A program made the translations under genes and the position numbers. A stretch of DNA of 64,000 nt from Monodelphis domestica (taxonomy: Eukaryota; Chordata; Mammalia; Didelphimorphia; Didelphidae). Below the pieces are notes generated by a model. The model was given only the letters and a program-made list of their open reading frames with translations. It was not told where the DNA came from and searched no databases. Position 1 is the first letter of the stretch. Every line of letters begins with the position of its first letter. The stretch lies in assembly GCF_027887165.1 (NCBI RefSeq), contig NC_077229.1, forward strand, positions 112,729,520 to 112,793,519, given 5' to 3'. Positions 10,862-22,018 of this stretch are shown in pieces.

Positions 10862-11497
10862 TGTGAAAATTGGATTTAGCTATTTCCTGATTGTAACAAT
10901 GAAGATACTTAGTCTAACAAGGTCAGGAATGTCTTCATCCATACTTAAGGATTAAGTAACTAAGAGGATGGCCTTTGACAGACATGTGCAGAAAAAGCTG
11001 ACAGACCCCTAGGCTGTCTTAAGTCAAGCTAAGCTACCATTGGTACAGATAAGATGCAGGAAAGTGACGTAAAACTGTCTATATAGGGTGTGCCACTTCC
11101 TCTCTTTGCTCTCTTTTCCTGGAGAGGTGGATCAGGCTGGTGACTTCCTGTGAGCAGGCCTGGGTGCCAGTTCAATCCTGGAACTCAGCCTGGAGGAACT
11201 CCCTTAGACAACTTCCTTGAGACGGTCTCATGGTGAGTGATAAGACTGACTCCCTTTTCCCTTGACACTCAGGGGAGGACCCTTGGCCAAGGCCTTTAAC
11301 TCCTGCCTGGCTTAGACAGAGCCAGAGCAGTTTAAACTAACTCTTTCCTCTCCCTCTCTCTTCTCCTTAATTCATTCTCTCTATATTAATTAAAATCACC
11401 ATATTTTCCAGCTGACTTGGGTATTTTATTATTTGGGATCCCATGGTGACCAATAATTAATTTAGACTTTAAGCACAATCCTAAAATTATCTTTACA
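10862..11497 (+). repeat. 3' LTR of the sense provirus
   Basis: 636 bp from TGTGAAAATTGG to ATTATCTTTACA, the same length as the 5' copy. The TATA-like CTATATAGG lies near 11078-11088. The outer ERV integrase continues immediately after the GCTCT flank. Confidence 0.94.
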
Positions 11498-12428
11498 GCT
11501 CTCTTTACATGTGAGCAATGAATCCAAGAGGCCTTCTCTCCATCTTTATAGATGTTGGAGTAGTTAACAATATTTGGAATTGCCCTTCCCAGGAAGGCTG
11601 AGTTGCTCTAGTATGCTGGAAGTTCTTTATATACATCTCCTGGGTTCAGGTCATGAAGTGAAAAGTCTAGTGGTTTGGCTTATACTGTAGCTCTGGATTC
11701 ATGGAGCTCACACAGTTTGTGCTGTAATTCCTGTATATAGTCAACAATAGTAGTATCTCTCCCTAATAGTGATATATATGCAGGGGAGAAAGGTTTAGCC
11801 TGTATAGGTGGATGTCCAAAAAGCATCTCAAATGGTGAGATGTGTAGGTCTCCTCTGAGCCTGCTTCTAAGATAAAATAGGGCCAGAGGGAGAATTTCAG
11901 ATCATTTTAAATGTGTCTCAGTGCATAATTTGCCAATTATACTTTTAAGTTCTTTGTTCATTCTTTCAACTTGTCCAGAGCTTTGGGGATGATAAGGAAC
12001 ATGGAATTTGGGAGATATCCCCAAGCAAGATTATATCTGATTTATAACAGAAGCAGTAAAATGACTCCCCCTATCTGAATCAATACATGCTGGCAGGCCA
12101 AAGCAAGGAATAATCTCTTTTAAAAGCACTTTAGCAACAAAAGTCGCTGTGGCTTGTGCTGTAGGAAATGCTTCTGGCCATCTGGTCAGTTGATCTACTA
12201 TGACTAGACAAAATTTAAAACGTACAGCCTTTGGCATCATTATGAAATCTATCTGCAGGTACTCAAAAGGTGTGTAAGCCAGAGGACACCCACCAAAGGT
12301 TTTGCCATAAAAGGCGTGTTGGTTATATGCTTGGCAGGTATATCAGGCTATACACACTTTAGAGGCTATAGTAGTTATACTAGGGGCTATCCATACTCTC
12401 TTAACAGAGTCCATGATGCCCTGGGTTC
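11498..12428 (-). pseudogene. pol: Integrase remnant of the outer ERV
   Basis: The minus strand repeats the sense integrase at high identity. It has the same catalytic segments (LTRWPEAFP, CIDSDRGSHF) and the same TGA stop (complement at 11902-11904). The longest intact frame is 12031-12240. It lacks the private TAG of the sense copy. The left end abuts the sense provirus and the right end is cut by the solo LTR at 12429. Together with 8430-9378 it forms an inverted repeat. Confidence 0.9.
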
Positions 12429-13130
12429 TGTGAAATTTAGATTAATCCACCCTACTTAGTCTAATAAAAACAGGAATGTCTACACCCATACTTATGTATT
12501 AAGTATTTAGGAGGATGGCCTATGACAGACATGTGCTAGCAAATGACAAATCAGAAACAATTGACAGACCCCTGGGCTGTTCTAAGTCAAGTTTAGGCTA
12601 CCATTTGTACATGTGTAATGCAGGAAATTGGTGTAAAAATTGTCTATATATTTCATGTCACGTCCTCTCTCCGGTCTCTTTCTGTGGAGAGGTGGTTCTG
12701 GCAGCAGCTTGCTGAGCATTTTGGCATCTTGATGTGGTGGCAGCTCTTATCTGGGTTTGGCGGTGATTTTTCCTTGATACATACTGGGAGAAACTTAATA
12801 GCCTAGTTCAGGTGAGGCATCTTCACTGAGCTCTCTCAGAGTTTAGGCTAATTCTTTTCTCCTTTACCTTCCAAACACTATCCTCTTAGGAAATACTCTA
12901 ATCTTCTTCAAAGACCTTGTGTCAGAGTTCTTTGAACTCCCCCTGGCAAAGGCCAGGCTTAATTCCATCTTCTTCTTAATTCTTCTTCTTAAGAATTCTC
13001 CTTAATTCTGTCCCTATATATTAATTAAAATCACCATAAATTTCCAAACTGACTTGGGTATTATACTTGGGATTTTCTCTAGTGACCAAATTAATTTAGA
13101 TTAAGTCACAACACTAAAATTACCCTTAAA
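12429..13130 (+). repeat. Solo LTR (sense) in the outer ERV
   Basis: 702 bp from TGTGAAATTTAG to ACCCTTAAA, the last bases altered from ...ACA. Flanks GTTC and GTAC are a 4-bp duplication with one mismatch. A TATA-like CTATATATT lies near 12641-12650. It belongs to the same LTR subfamily as 54-805 and 33480-34210. Outer pol sequence continues on both sides, so this is an insertion. Confidence 0.87.
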
Positions 13131-13930
13131 GTACCAACATGACCATTTTTATGAACAGATTGGCAAATTTGGTGATAGAAACTTCTAGGGAGCATGGGTT
13201 TTCCTTCGGATGGTATCCATACTTCATTAATCTGTTTTGCTTTACATTTTTCCTTCCATTTTTTCCACTTCCTTTTCATTATAGGAATGTGATAAATTTA
13301 AGTCATCAGTGGTTGTTAATGTTAAAATTAATTCAGGCCCTTCAATGGCTGCTAGCTTTGCAACAGTATTTTCTTGGTTATTTCCCCTAGAGACAGGGTC
13401 AATGCCACCTGTATGGGCAAAGCAATGAATCTGGGTAAATATGAAAGCAAGGTGACAGGGTTAAGGGTTTCACAGCATTTCAAGGTAATGTTTTTGCTAT
13501 TTTACAAGGTTATTTCATACCTTGTAATTCATTGATCTGAGAATTCCTGTTCTTTGCCTTAGCAACAATGCTTGTACCTCAAGTGGGCACATAATTTTAA
13601 TGGGCATCCCAATACTAGATCAACCATTTTTGTCACTAGTAAGGCTGTAGCAGTTACGTCTTTAAGAGATGGTGATGCTCCTGATTCTACTGGGTCCAGT
13701 TGGGCAGAATAATAAGCAATTGAGCACTGAGAAGGTCCTAAAGTCTGAGTTAAAACACCTGAAGCTACCCCTCTTCACCCATGTACATACAAAGTAAATG
13801 ACTTGTTGTAATCTGGGATGCCTAGAGCAGGGGCAGACAGAATAGCCTGTTTTAGATCTGATAGAGTTGACAAGTGTTCTGGCTCTAATTTGAGGGGTTC
13901 AGGGACTGAATCCCTTGTTAGTGCTATAAG
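13131..13930 (-). pseudogene. pol: RNase H / connection remnant of the outer ERV
   Basis: The minus strand matches sense positions about 7270-8420 with an internal deletion that removes most of the RNase H core. The connection segment remains (inverted counterpart of LGIPDYNK... and the AYYSAQLDP stretch). It ends at 13930 where the truncated sense ERV begins. Confidence 0.82.
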
Positions 13931-14211
13931 TCCCGGTCTGGCCTCAGCCTCAGGCCAACAACTCTACTCCTGATTTCTGGCCTCTGACCCAGATTGCTCA
14001 CCTGGTTCTGGTCCCAGGCCCAGCCCCAGGCCCAGCCCCAGGACCCAGGCTGCTGGTAGCTGCCCCTGTGTCTTCGGAATCACAAACCAACTGGTAAAAA
14101 CTGGGGTGTTCTTTCCTTAGGAAACAATTAGCCTCCACATGGCAGGGGACCTCAGTGAGGAGAATGAGGAGAAGGAAGAGACTTTTCCCAAATATGAAGC
14201 TGATTACAAGC

Positions 14212-14460
14212 ATGGCCTATTTCAAAGGATATTTTTTGAGTGCACCGATCCTTTTACTTATCTTACCTGAAATTCAGGGGAGAATTCATCTCCCTGCATC
14301 TCTTTGCCATTTGGGCCTGCCCAATTTGGGATTTCTAAAACCCATATTCTTCCTCAATATGGGGAATTTCACAGTACTGACAAAAGGAATCTCAATGGAT
14401 AAAAAAAGAAAAACAATGAACTTTAAGGAGACTGGAGGTTATATTTTTAAGACTTTTTAG
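14212..14460 (+). pseudogene. Signal-peptide frame of the truncated ERV (env-position)
   Basis: An 82-codon frame starts with a signal-peptide-like run (MAYFKGYFLSAPILLLIL) and lies where the young ERV has its SINE-fused frame. The two starts share the pattern M-x2-(F/L)-K-G followed by hydrophobics. Upstream in-frame ATGs at 14155 and 14194 would extend it with an Arg-rich stretch; I prefer 14212 because homology begins there. No env surface or fusion domain is recognisable after the signal. A degraded env start is possible but unproved. Confidence 0.45.
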
Positions 14461-16713
14461 ATTGCAATGTTTTATAAAAATCTCTGTATTTTATTGAATT
14501 TTGCTGATTGTTTTGTTTAAGATTTAATTTTTTGGTTTTAAGTTCATATATTAATGTATTCAATAGTATTCTGTTACACTGAGTCATTTTAATGTACTGG
14601 ATTTTAACTACTGTTATATTCTGTTTCTTTTCCCCTATAACTATACTGAACAAATATTGAATATGCCCATATTAAAAAAATAGCCTTTTCCCCATTTTGA
14701 CTTTGTAAATTGTCACATAGAGAATGGATTGACTTCATCAAAACTGGTTATAATTGTATAATGACCTTTTGAAAATTTAATGAGCTAAATATCTCAAATT
14801 GGTTTTTAGGAGTTTTTAGACATGATTTTAGGTTTTTTTCTTTTCAACAACTGATCATTTTGCCTGCCTCTAATAGGAGGTAAGGTCCATTTTAGTAGCT
14901 GAAGTGAAATACAATTATAATCCCCACCTCCCACATTTATAAACATGTGAATAAATGGGACATCACAGTGTCATACTAAAGGAGCTGGGAAGTTAATCCC
15001 AGGGCATGGTACCCCTGGATAGCTCCTCAAAGGGGCGCATCTCTTGTTTATAACTCTTCAGCTCACTTTACTCTTTCACCAAAATGATACCTATATTACT
15101 TGATGATATTCCAAACCTAAATAAGTTTTACTTTGTTTAAAAATATATTTGCCAAGGTTGAAACATTGCTACACCTGAAAAATTTGTGACAAGAATCCAT
15201 TTATTTAAATGTCATATAGCAACTCATGTGAAATATGGTAGTAGGTTTGTTTGCTATTGTAATTAACTGGGCTATTGTGAATTTTGGGGATTTTGATACT
15301 TTTTGAATGTGCATTACCTGTTGTACTACTGTTCCTTATAAAAAACTGTTACTTTGTGAAATTCATTTGTTTGTACTCACAGTGGATCATGGCCAGGTAT
15401 GAAGAGGAAATGGAACTCATATTTGGTGAGAAACCTTTGTATTATATATTTTCTTAGCTGACATCATGTGCCAATGATTATAAGCTATATATTTTTTATT
15501 TTTAAAACTCTTTTGTTATTGTTTTTGCTTGCATGTGCAATAAACTACTTCAGTTTTCATTTTTTCTCTCCTTTTTGTATTTGAAGCACATGTCACCAGT
15601 ATTGAGAAGATTTTTCTTTAATTGTTTTGATTTTGCAGTAATATAAGTTTAAAATACATTTGCTATAATGACAATACATATCCAAAAAGCTTGAGACTAT
15701 AAAAATGATGCCACTAACTGTTTAAAAAAATTTATGGGACTTTGCTTAATGATTCTGTCTGATTCCAGGACAAGAGAATACAAAAAGAGTCAAAGAAGCA
15801 GAAAGCTAAACTGCACAGTGCCAATTGAGCACAAGGTCAAAGAGACCAACGAATCCCAATGGGGTTGTTGAAAATTTTGAGCCATGGCAAGAAGACTTGA
15901 ACATGTTTGGGGTTCGAGGTTGAGGCTGTTTTACATGTGTTAAAGGCAGGTCTTCCTTTTCCCACATTCTACCAAGTATCTCAAATTTGGCTCCTACCTG
16001 GCTCCTATAATCTAGTCCCTATTCTGTCTTTCATAATGTGGCAACTTTCTGTAGTCCTGGCTACTGACTGGGTAAATGCTTAATTGCTTATATCATTTAA
16101 TTGGGCCCTGATTCAAGGACCTGTTAAAGATTTATTTTTCCTTTACTTAGAATTTTTACACATAAGACTTTGATAGTCTATATTTCATCCAGAAATTATC
16201 TTTTTTTATTTGGATTTTTTTGAAGTTTTTGATTTCTCTTGCCAATTGATTCATATACTTCATAACTCAGCCATGCATCCCTGAGTGATCACTGTGTTTT
16301 TCAATCACCCTCTTCAGGGGGGAATGTATAATTATTATTATTTTAAATTGCAAAGTTTAAATTCCTTTTGAGAGTAATTTTAGGTTAAGAAACATGCTAC
16401 CTCTCTGAATCCAGAAAGTGAACTCCTTGGAGAAGACACTATGAAGATGCCTCCACAGACAACACCCTGCACCAGAAGATCCAGAGTGAACTTTGGGATC
16501 TGGTGATGTGAACTGTGTGGGTTTGAATGCATTTGTTTTGTATGTATACTCTTATGCCAAAGGAGACTGCCCCCTAACTGGCTTTTTGTCAATGCGCCTA
16601 GCAATTATTGGTTTTGTTCTCTTTTCCTCTTATCCTCAAATTATTGTAATTTCATAGCTGGTATCTTTACAAGACCCTTTGGAGAGTAGTCTTCCTCGGG
16701 CCTCAGGGGGGTA
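14461..16713 (+). other. Conserved 3' region of the truncated ERV
   Basis: No usable reading frame. Several blocks align with 9520-10861 of the sense provirus and with the complement of 28139-29390: the TTATAAAAATCTCTGT block, an acceptor-like TCTGATTCCAG near 15760-15770, the internal polypurine tract (16316-16324) and the CCAAAGGAGACTGCCCCCTAA block near 16556. The same order in all lineages argues for an inherited retroviral module. Confidence 0.7.
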
Positions 16714-17032
16714 TGTAAAAATGGACATTTTGAACCCTAGACTTCAATCCCCAGAAGTCCTTGGTATTTTCCAGAATTCCCTATAATCTCACCTGAGTCC
16801 TCATACTGGTGAGATCACAATTGGTATTTAACTGGCAGTGATACCTCCCATGTTCTCTCTTCCATTGCAATGATGTAGCAAGTATAGTGGTAAGTTAAGA
16901 GTGGGGATTTTGAATGGGCTAATCAGCCATGGGCACGTGGTTTTTATTTTATATGGTTGATTTCTAATAATCCTTAACAAACCTCATGAAATATAATATT
17001 TTTATTATTAGAGATATAATTTAATTTTTACA
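16714..17032 (+). repeat. 3' LTR of the truncated ERV (319 bp)
   Basis: TGTAAAAATGG to TTAATTTTTACA, directly after CCTCAGGGGGGTA. The first 100 bp align with the young ERV LTR (CAATCCCCAGAAG..., TATAATCTCACCTGAG), the rest is diverged. Confidence 0.8.
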
Positions 17033-17656
17033 GGTTTAGTAATTTCCCCATAGCAAGGAATCCATTGTCTACAAAATCCGATTGCTCCTAAAATTGCTCT
17101 TAACTGTTTCTTAGCAGTAGGAGCACTTAATTTTTGAATATTTTCAATTCATTTGGGAGAAATAGTACAAGCACCTGTAGTCAGGATAAACCACAAATAT
17201 TCTACTTTGAGGAGACACCACTGAATTTTATTCTTCAAGATCTTATGCCTTCTTTCATACAGTGACAAAAGAAGGTGTTTACTATCTTCCTGACATGCTT
17301 CTGTGTCTGTTGAAGCCAAGAGTAGATCATCTATTTATTTGATTATTTCACTGCTTTTAAATGTTATATTATCTGTGTCTTGGCTCAAAATTTGTGCAAA
17401 TAAACTCGGGCTTTTCATGTAAACCTGGGGCAAATGACTCCATGTGTTTGAGAGCCTTTCCAGGTGAAAGCAAAGATATGCCTGGAATCCTCATGAATGG
17501 GTATGGAAAAGAAGGCTGAGCAGAAGTCCACTACTGTAAAGTATGTAGCTGTGCTAGGAATAGAAGAAATGATCTTATTTATGTTGGAAACTATGGAATG
17601 TCTCTTTATAACGTGATTGTTCACAGCCCTCAAATCCTGTACAAATCTATAGAGTG
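17033..17656 (-). pseudogene. pol: Reverse transcriptase remnant of the outer ERV
   Basis: The minus strand carries the RT core. A frame at 17415-17633 includes the motif-A region (TVVDFCSAFFSIP), which is intact here although it is frameshifted in the sense provirus. The YVDD-equivalent box near 17320-17335 is damaged (a stop follows the first Asp). TGA at 17149-17151 (complement) is shared with the sense copy. The upstream part is deleted at the junction with the LTR fragment. Confidence 0.86.
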
Positions 17657-18013
17657 TGTAAGGGGTAAATTTAGGGGTTTTTGACTAATATATTATCTTT
17701 ATGGTCGCCAGGGATTAATTCAAATGCCAGTCAAAATACTCATCAGTTTGGGAATTTTATGGTGGTTGAATTAATATAGAGGGAAGGAATTAAGAAGGAG
17801 AGAGAGGGAAAAGGGTATAAGACTTTTCTGACCTAGCCTGAGCCAAGGGGAGTTCATAGACCTTCCAGCCACATGGTCTCCTCCAAGATGAGGGGGCCTC
17901 CTAGTAGGATGGTGGTTTTTAGGAAAGGTAAAGGAAATAAAGGAATCAACCTAAACTTTGAGAGAGCTCAGGGAAGACACCTCACCTGAACCACACTACT
18001 AAGCTTCTCCCAG
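17657..18013 (-). repeat. LTR fragment replacing gag-pro-RT in the outer ERV
   Basis: About 357 bp match the U5-side half of the 54-805 LTR, starting TGTAAGGGG and ending inside the LTR at CTCCCAG. RT lies to the left and capsid-region gag to the right. About 2.4 kb of gag-pro-pol is missing relative to the sense provirus. A solo LTR insertion followed by deletion, or recombination between ERVs, would explain it. Confidence 0.75.
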
Positions 18014-18660
18014 GACTGTATTTCATGTGAATTCAATTATTTCTTGGGGAGTAAATGGTATATTGTGCCTTAGAGTCACCACATCCCCACTGAGTCCTAG
18101 TTCAGGTACTTTTCTTAGAAGAAAAATGCCTCTAGTTGAATTTGGTACCTGTGAGTCAGTTTGATTAGAAAGAGTTTCTTTAGAAGGTAGAAGGATGAGA
18201 TTTCCTTGGGGCTAGAATTGGTTTTTGGGTGGGAGAAGGAACAGGAGAATCTGGGATTTCAGAAGTTTGAATTTTAAGACAAGGGTGTTGGTAAGTAAAT
18301 TCAGCCAAGATTTGCAGACCATTAGAGAAGCAGTCCAGCAGCTGAGCTATAGGAAAGGTGTTTGCCATCTCCACTTTGCGGTAAGGAATTTCTTCATTTA
18401 GAGGTTCAGAGGTGGTCAGACATGGCTTGGGTGGGGTCAGTATTTTCCATTTAACCCTGTGAAGTATTCATCCAATTGGTTTTGTATTTTTTTTTTTTGA
18501 ATTTTAGTTTTCCTTCAAAATTTTACAAGGTAGCATTTCTCATCACATTATTTAGGAGTATAAAAATTAAATGACCTAAGAACATAAGAAATGGAAGGTA
18601 TTCTGAAATCTTTAATGTCCCTAATTTTTCAAATGCCACAAAAATTTCATAGAATATAAT
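18014..18660 (-). pseudogene. gag: gag 5' part of the outer ERV
   Basis: The minus strand gives the start of capsid, the Pro-rich region (TQKPILAPRKSHPS in the frame 18180-18374), and the N-terminal hydrophobic segment at about 18541-18620 (LPFLMFLGHLIFILL...). The start codon position reads GTG instead of ATG. The membrane segment aligns residue by residue with that of the sense provirus (3591 onward), so it is a family feature. Sequence beyond capsid codon about 15 is missing. Confidence 0.8.
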
Positions 18661-19416
18661 ATTCATGTATATATGTATATATAATTATTTATAATTTTGG
18701 TTTTAGTCAGTAGATGTAGCTACTGGCTAGTGGTTAAAGTCAGGGAGTGAAAACAAAAGATCTGGGTGTAGTGTACTTTTTAAAGAGCCTTTTAATCCAA
18801 TCAAGTCCTCCAGGCCAAAAGGAGACAGAAAACAAAGCCTTTTACCTGAGGCAAAGGTTGAGTTTTTGTTTGATTTGGAAGAGGTCACAAACCTCCTCTC
18901 CTTCCCCTTCAGGGTAAAACTGTTTCTCTCTTTGAGCAAAGCCTCTGCTTTTCCTAGCTGGCCTCACCAGGTTTTTTATTTATCACTTAATTTTAAAATT
19001 AGAGACACCTGGGGGCTTGGAAAAAAAAGAAAGTAGATTTTCAGGAGAAGGACTTTCTCCAAGTCTTTCTCACCACTAACTAAGAGTAATCTAGCCATCT
19101 AGTATTGTCAGTGAGGGTTGTCTAATTGGGTTGTTTGTTCCCTAAGGGAAGGGAGATTCAGAAACAGCTTCCCCGACTAAGACTTCAGGGTCCTGCCACT
19201 TAAGGTTAAAAAAAATGGCTATGTTCAATTCAAATTAAGGAGAAAAGAGCAAAAAAAAAAAGGTTTTATACTCACTTGATCTTGCAGCTGTGTTTTGAAC
19301 TGCTGAGTTAGATGCTGAAAAGACTGATTTGAGGAGGTAATAAAGAGAGAAAGAGGAAAGAAAAGTTTCACAGAAATTTGAGGGTACTGATCACAACTTT
19401 TGTGGATTAGCCAGAC
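18661..19416 (-). other. Leader of the outer ERV with primer-binding site
   Basis: The stretch between gag and the 5' LTR is longer than in the sense provirus. Positions about 18720-19060 have no counterpart there and I recognise nothing in them. The donor-like AAGTGAGTAT lies near 19270. The putative primer site TGGCTAATCCACAAAAGT is at 19396-19413 on the minus strand. Confidence 0.7.
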
Positions 19417-19626
19417 TAAAGTAAAATTAGGGGTTATTGATTGAATATATTATACTTGTGGTTGCCACGGATTAATTCAATCCCAATAAAATGCTTGAGT
19501 CAGTTTTGGATTTTTATGGTGGTTTAATTACAATAGAGGGATGGTATTAAGAAGAAGAGAGAAAGAGAAAAGGGTATAAGTTTTCTCCGGCCCAGTCTAA
19601 GCCAAGGGAAGTTCAGAGAACTTAGA
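19417..19626 (-). repeat. 5' LTR remnant of the outer ERV, U5 side
   Basis: 210 bp match 54-258 of the 3' LTR. The match stops at GAGAACTTAG (19626). The opposite tip of the same LTR, 51 bp ending ...TAGAATTCACA, is found at 21968-22018. The middle 500 bp are missing and 2.3 kb of other sequence lies between. Confidence 0.82.
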
Positions 19627-21967
19627 CTAGTACCCTTCTTTGAGGAAGTAGTTAGCTTGCTTTCTTATCAGTCACTTTGAATCATGGTTGATCATCACTA
19701 TTAGTAGAGTTCTTAAAGTCTTTCAAAGTTGTTTGTCTCAATAGTGGTGTATTGAAACATATACTCCGACTCCATTCTCTTGGTGCTAGACCTGCTAGAT
19801 TTGCCTTTCAGGTTTCTAAGGTACTTTTATGGATTTATGCTGGGTCAATTCTCTATTGCCACTGACTTGATACCATACTGGCAGTATTCTTCCTGTTTTA
19901 CAGGACCAATGACTAGCACTCTAGTTCCATTTTACTACTTAACATCAATTGGCTTTTACACAGGAATATTTATTTCAAGGATATAGCAAGAACAAATATA
20001 TAAACATTTTCCCCAAATCTTTAAGTGGTTAAGACCCTTTATACCACCTTGGTCTTTTGTGGGGATGGGTGAAGCTCAAATCTCTGCTCAGTTCCTACAT
20101 AGCACTGCTTCCATCAAGTTCATTATTCAAAGAAATCTTTCTATTGGGCTGGGGCAATGGTCACTCCCAAAAATTGTTCCTTGTTCTTTGGGGTATCAAT
20201 GCAACATTTGGCCTGGATTCTAACTCCTGGCTCTTAGGGTAGGAGGTGGCCTCAGTGGGGAGTAAGAAGGAGCTGAAGGTCTCTCGCCAGACACTGAGTG
20301 AAGGAATCACATTTTCCTCCCGCCCCGAGACTGCAACTGAAACCAATAGTTCTGGCTACAAAGCCAATTGAAAAAAAATCTGGAATGTTACAGAAAGTCC
20401 AATCTCTCCTTAGCATCTTCCATTTTTTAGACACTAGCTCACGTGGTCTGGGCATGTACAAGAACTGTTCCCTTTCAAATTAGGATGTGAATTTTTCTTC
20501 TTATTCTGTTCATTTCATGGGAGTCTTTTCAAATTTCCCTGAAACCACCCTATTATTCTTTTGGTGTAATAATATTCTAACACATTTGCATGCTAAAATT
20601 TATTAAAAATAATTCCCCAACTGATGGGTATCTTCTTAGTTTCCAGTTCTTTGCTGTAACAAAAAGAGAGGCTATGAATATTTTCGTACATACTGGTATT
20701 TTTTCTCTTTACTTTTGTTCTATTAGTATCATTTGGTTAAGGGGTAATGTATAGCTTTTGGGGCTTTCTAGAATGCTTGGACCAATTCACAGCCCTATTA
20801 ATAGATACCAGTGTATAAATAAGGTGCCTGTTTTGCAACATCAGCCCTTGTAATATTTTCGTTGTCATAGTGTTGAAGTTTGACTGTATGCTAAAGTTTT
20901 CCTTGTGTTTGTTCATGAATTATTTCTACCTGAATTTTTTTGGGCCAATTTGGCCAAGAAGAAATTTCCTTTAACAATTTCCTGAAATATGGAGTCCAAG
21001 TTCTTTTCTTTAAATTATCTGAGATGGCTATTTTAAAATCTATTTTTCAGGTCTGTCACTTGTCACATTTTCAAAATGTCTAGGTAATTCAGTTATCTTT
21101 GATCCCGTTTTTCCAGCCCCTGTGCATTGCATACAGTTTTTGAACTGGTCATGTCCTCCATTACTCTCTTGTTCTTTTTCTATGTAATTTAGTACTTGTT
21201 CAATTTCATTATCTTTCTACTTTCTTCAACCTCTTTTAAAATTTAGCTTTGTGTTTATCTTAGCATTTCCAATTTGGGATTAATTTCTTTAACCACCTGT
21301 AAATATCTTTTTCAAGATATCTTATGTGGTATCTTTTTTTTTTTTTTTTTAAAGATTGCTTCTGAAATCTTCTAGCTGATTTCACTGCTCAGTGTTCTCC
21401 ACGCCTGGTATCTTCTTGCCTAAACTTCTCGTCTGTGCCCAGCGGGCAATTCTTTTATTTCCCCAATGAATTGAAGTCCCATTTTCCAGGGAAGCTCCAA
21501 GGTCCTTGATCCTCAGCGAGATGTAGTGCTTTCCCTCCTGGGTCATCACAGGACATCAAAGCTGGAAGAAACTTGGGGCACAAAGGAGGAAACCTGAAGC
21601 CCCGAGAGGTCCAGATCCTAGACCCAGGTTACGTAGCCAGGGAAGAGTTGAGCTGGGTTGGCGTTCTGGTGTTCTGACTCCCCTGCCCACCAGGTCCAGG
21701 GCTCTTTCCCCTACCTTCAACCCGCACTCCAACAGGGTGCCAGGCCAACAAGAATTTACTCTCTCGATCTGCCTCTGGGGGGCGACAATCCTATCTCTTC
21801 CTATTTTGAGTCAAATGAACAGGATTCTAACTTTGCCAGGAGGAGCAAGGCCCAGCTGTTCCCCTGCTCCACAGTCCAGGGTCCCCATAGCAACAGACCT
21901 ACCAAGAGACTAACGGTTGGGGTCTTCTCTCTGGGAAACCAACAGCCCTGTTGCTCTTCTGTGCGCC
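19627..21967. other. Mosaic of old repeats splitting the outer 5' LTR
   Basis: No gene is recognisable. Parts near 19680-19740 and 20600-20830 look like diverged antisense L1 3'-end sequence (CCCCAACTGATGGGTATC, CAGTTCTTTGCTGTAAC). 20880-21330 is T-rich and may be antisense L1. 21338-21357 is a T-run. 21540-21660 resembles a MIR/CORE-SINE. 21660-21960 is GC-richer and unassigned. Short frames at 19780, 20057 and 21658 show no family features. Confidence 0.45.
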
Positions 21968-22018
21968 TTGATTGCTAGTATTTTAAAGACTTATCAGGGT
22001 GGAGAAAAATCTAGAATT
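21968..22018 (-). repeat. 5' LTR remnant of the outer ERV, U3 tip
   Basis: 51 bp match 757-805 of the 3' LTR (CTAGTATTTTAAAGACTTAT ... TAGAATTCACA) and mark the right boundary of the outer ERV, followed by the GGGT flank. Confidence 0.8.

Larger units (their letters stand above)
13931..17032 (+). mobile_element. 5'-truncated sense ERV, relative of the young ERV
   Basis: It shares leader, signal-peptide frame, 3' region and LTR with the young ERV at 27799-30503, but starts within the leader, without 5' LTR or primer site. Its 3' end is complete, with a polypurine tract and a 319-bp LTR ending at 17032. Outer-ERV sequence stops at CTATAAG (13930) and resumes at GGTTTAGTAATT (17033) with no outer bases missing. 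So either a precise deletion removed the duplication and 5' LTR, or the insertion was atypical. An internal polypurine tract lies at about 16316-16324, 389 bp before the LTR. Confidence 0.82.
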
